Positions 5,818 to 6,752 of a stretch of 6,752 nt of DNA are shown one piece after another. The translations under genes and the position numbers were made by a program. Origin of the DNA: Rhodospirillaceae bacterium. GTDB lineage: Bacteria > Pseudomonadota > Alphaproteobacteria > Rhodospirillales > Magnetovibrionaceae. Every line of letters starts with the position of its first letter. Within the stretch, counting starts at the first letter, position 1. The DNA is taken from positions 1 to 6,752 of the forward strand of contig NVTL01000055.1 of NCBI GenBank assembly GCA_002401565.1, given 5' to 3'. Under the pieces are notes generated by a model. That model ran no database searches. It was given only the letters and a program-made list of their open reading frames with translations, and had not been told where the DNA came from.

Positions 5818-6752
5818 ATGGAATCTCATCTGGAAGAGTATTTAAATTATTATAAAAACCGCGAAGCTCCCGGATACGCCGTTTTGGTTACGGGAGAATG
5901 GGGCACGGGAAAGACATATCAGGTTAGAAAAATATTTGAAAAGGATGAGGAATACTACGTAAGTTTATTTGGGCTTCAAACAGCAGATGATGTGCACGCA
6001 GCCGTGCTTGCCGTAATGGACCCGAAAATGGCTAAGGTGAAATCTTTTGTGGGTGGGGCCGGAAAGGCCGCTGAGGGACTTGGTGGTTTAGCTTCTCTGT
6101 TAGGTACTGTGCCAAAGATGCTGAATGCTGTTTTTCGTCAAAACGTGAATAAAAAGCGGACTATAATTTTTGATGATTTAGAAAGATGTAACATCAACAC
6201 GAAGGATAAACTTGGCGTTATTAATACATATGTTGAACACCATCATTGTCGAGTTGTCGTTATTGCACACGATGAAAAAATAGTTGGTGAATTTAATGTA
6301 GAAAAAGAAAAACTATTTGGGCAGACCATAAAGGTTGAGCCTAATATTTCAGCTGCATTCGGTGCCTTTTGTTCTAAATTTTTCAAAGATAAAAATGATA
6401 TTCTTGGGCCTGAAAAATTAAAATTTGTAACGACACATAATCCGGCAATCATTGAAATATTCAAAGACTCCGAGGCGGGCTCACTTAGAATTTTGAGGCA
6501 TGTCATAGAAGACTTGGGGCGCCTTTTTGAATCATTAGATAAAGAGCATCTGGAAAAATTAGGGGTGATGGATACCTTAGTAAGGCTGTTTTCGGCCTTA
6601 AATATAGAAGTCCGTAGCGGTTTTCTGGTTGAGGCCGATTTAAGAGATCGCCGTAATGCTGTACAGCAACATTATGCCAAGCAGACGGATTCTAAAACGG
6701 ATCAGTCTGAAGAACCCAATTTCCTTGTGGCCGATAAAAAATATGGCTCAGT
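5818..6752 (+). CDS. KAP-like P-loop NTPase, 3'-truncated
   Basis: An open frame from ATG 5818 runs off the window after 311 full codons without a stop. It encodes a P-loop NTPase of the KAP type. Walker A is GEWGTGKT (residues 26-33, bases 5893-5916). Walker B is TIIFDDLER (115-123), with the DD-LER form typical of KAP and related ATPases. A following beta strand, RVVVIAHDEKI (145-155), is in the place of the 'VIxIAN.EKI' strand of these proteins. The short N-terminus and the YYVSLFGLQTADDVHAAVL stretch (from 46) match the common 'P-loop NTPase fold protein' group as I know it. A Gly/Ala-rich segment (about 77-104) sits between Walker A and B, where KAP proteins often carry insertions. TAGGG at 5805-5809 is a weak ribosome binding site. 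AGA, ATA and TTA codons are much more common than in the ccm genes. Family members occur in defence loci (for example RdrA of RADAR, QatA), but the role here is unknown; the C-terminal part and neighbours are outside the window. Confidence 0.85.
   Translation, partial: MESHLEEYLNYYKNREAPGYAVLVTGEWGTGKTYQVRKIFEKDEEYYVSLFGLQTADDVHAAVLAVMDPKMAKVKSFVGGAGKAAEGLGGLASLLGTVPKMLNAVFRQNVNKKRTIIFDDLERCNINTKDKLGVINTYVEHHHCRVVVIAHDEKIVGEFNVEKEKLFGQTIKVEPNISAAFGAFCSKFFKDKNDILGPEKLKFVTTHNPAIIEIFKDSEAGSLRILRHVIEDLGRLFESLDKEHLEKLGVMDTLVRLFSALNIEVRSGFLVEADLRDRRNAVQQHYAKQTDSKTDQSEEPNFLVADKKYGS

Noticed and set aside
6243..6506. Minus-strand open frame opposite the NTPase gene
   Set aside because: The plus strand here carries a continuous P-loop NTPase frame with motifs; the antisense frame has no recognisable features or ribosome binding site.
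1..6752. tRNA, rRNA, CRISPR array, insertion sequence or attachment site
   Set aside because: No cloverleaf, regularly spaced repeats, transposase frame, terminal inverted repeats or target-site duplications were seen; the only sizeable direct repeat is the coding one inside ccmI.

Overview
The window looks like a chromosomal segment of a Gram-negative alphaproteobacterium. It holds most of a System I cytochrome c maturation (ccm) operon, followed past a strong terminator by the first part of an unrelated P-loop NTPase gene. The alphaproteobacterial assignment is an inference. It rests on the gene order ccmC-D-E-F-G-H-I and on the look of the proteins, such as the CcmI C-terminal 'GPT..QI..AQ.MS..D' module. 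Codon use is moderate in GC and rich in TTG (Leu). A genus cannot be named from this sequence alone.

Positions 1-5653 form one tightly packed plus-strand operon: ccmC (5'-truncated), ccmD, ccmE, ccmF, ccmG, ccmH and ccmI. The gaps are 11, 2 and 14 bases, and three junctions (ccmE/F, ccmG/H, ccmH/I) are 4-base ATGA overlaps. Together the products handle heme and apocytochrome on the periplasmic side. CcmC and CcmD load heme onto His124 of the chaperone CcmE. CcmF takes heme from holo-CcmE and, with CcmH and CcmI, attaches it to the CXXCH motif of the apocytochrome. CcmG and CcmH keep the apocytochrome cysteines reduced, and CcmI binds the apocytochrome through its TPR domain. The key residues expected in each family are visible. 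ccmA and ccmB are not in the window; they may lie upstream of ccmC.

Positions 5654-5817 are intergenic. They carry a textbook Rho-independent terminator (5681-5717, 14-bp stem, GTAA loop, eight Ts), then an AT-rich stretch with a small inverted repeat and a possible -10 element.

From 5818 to the window end an open frame (at least 311 codons, no stop) encodes a KAP-type P-loop NTPase with clear Walker A and Walker B motifs. Its base and codon use is visibly more AT-rich than the ccm genes, which suggests an acquired accessory gene, possibly the first gene of a defence-type locus that continues outside the window. Within the operon, the main oddity is a tandem duplication of a 70-residue module at the CcmI C-terminus.
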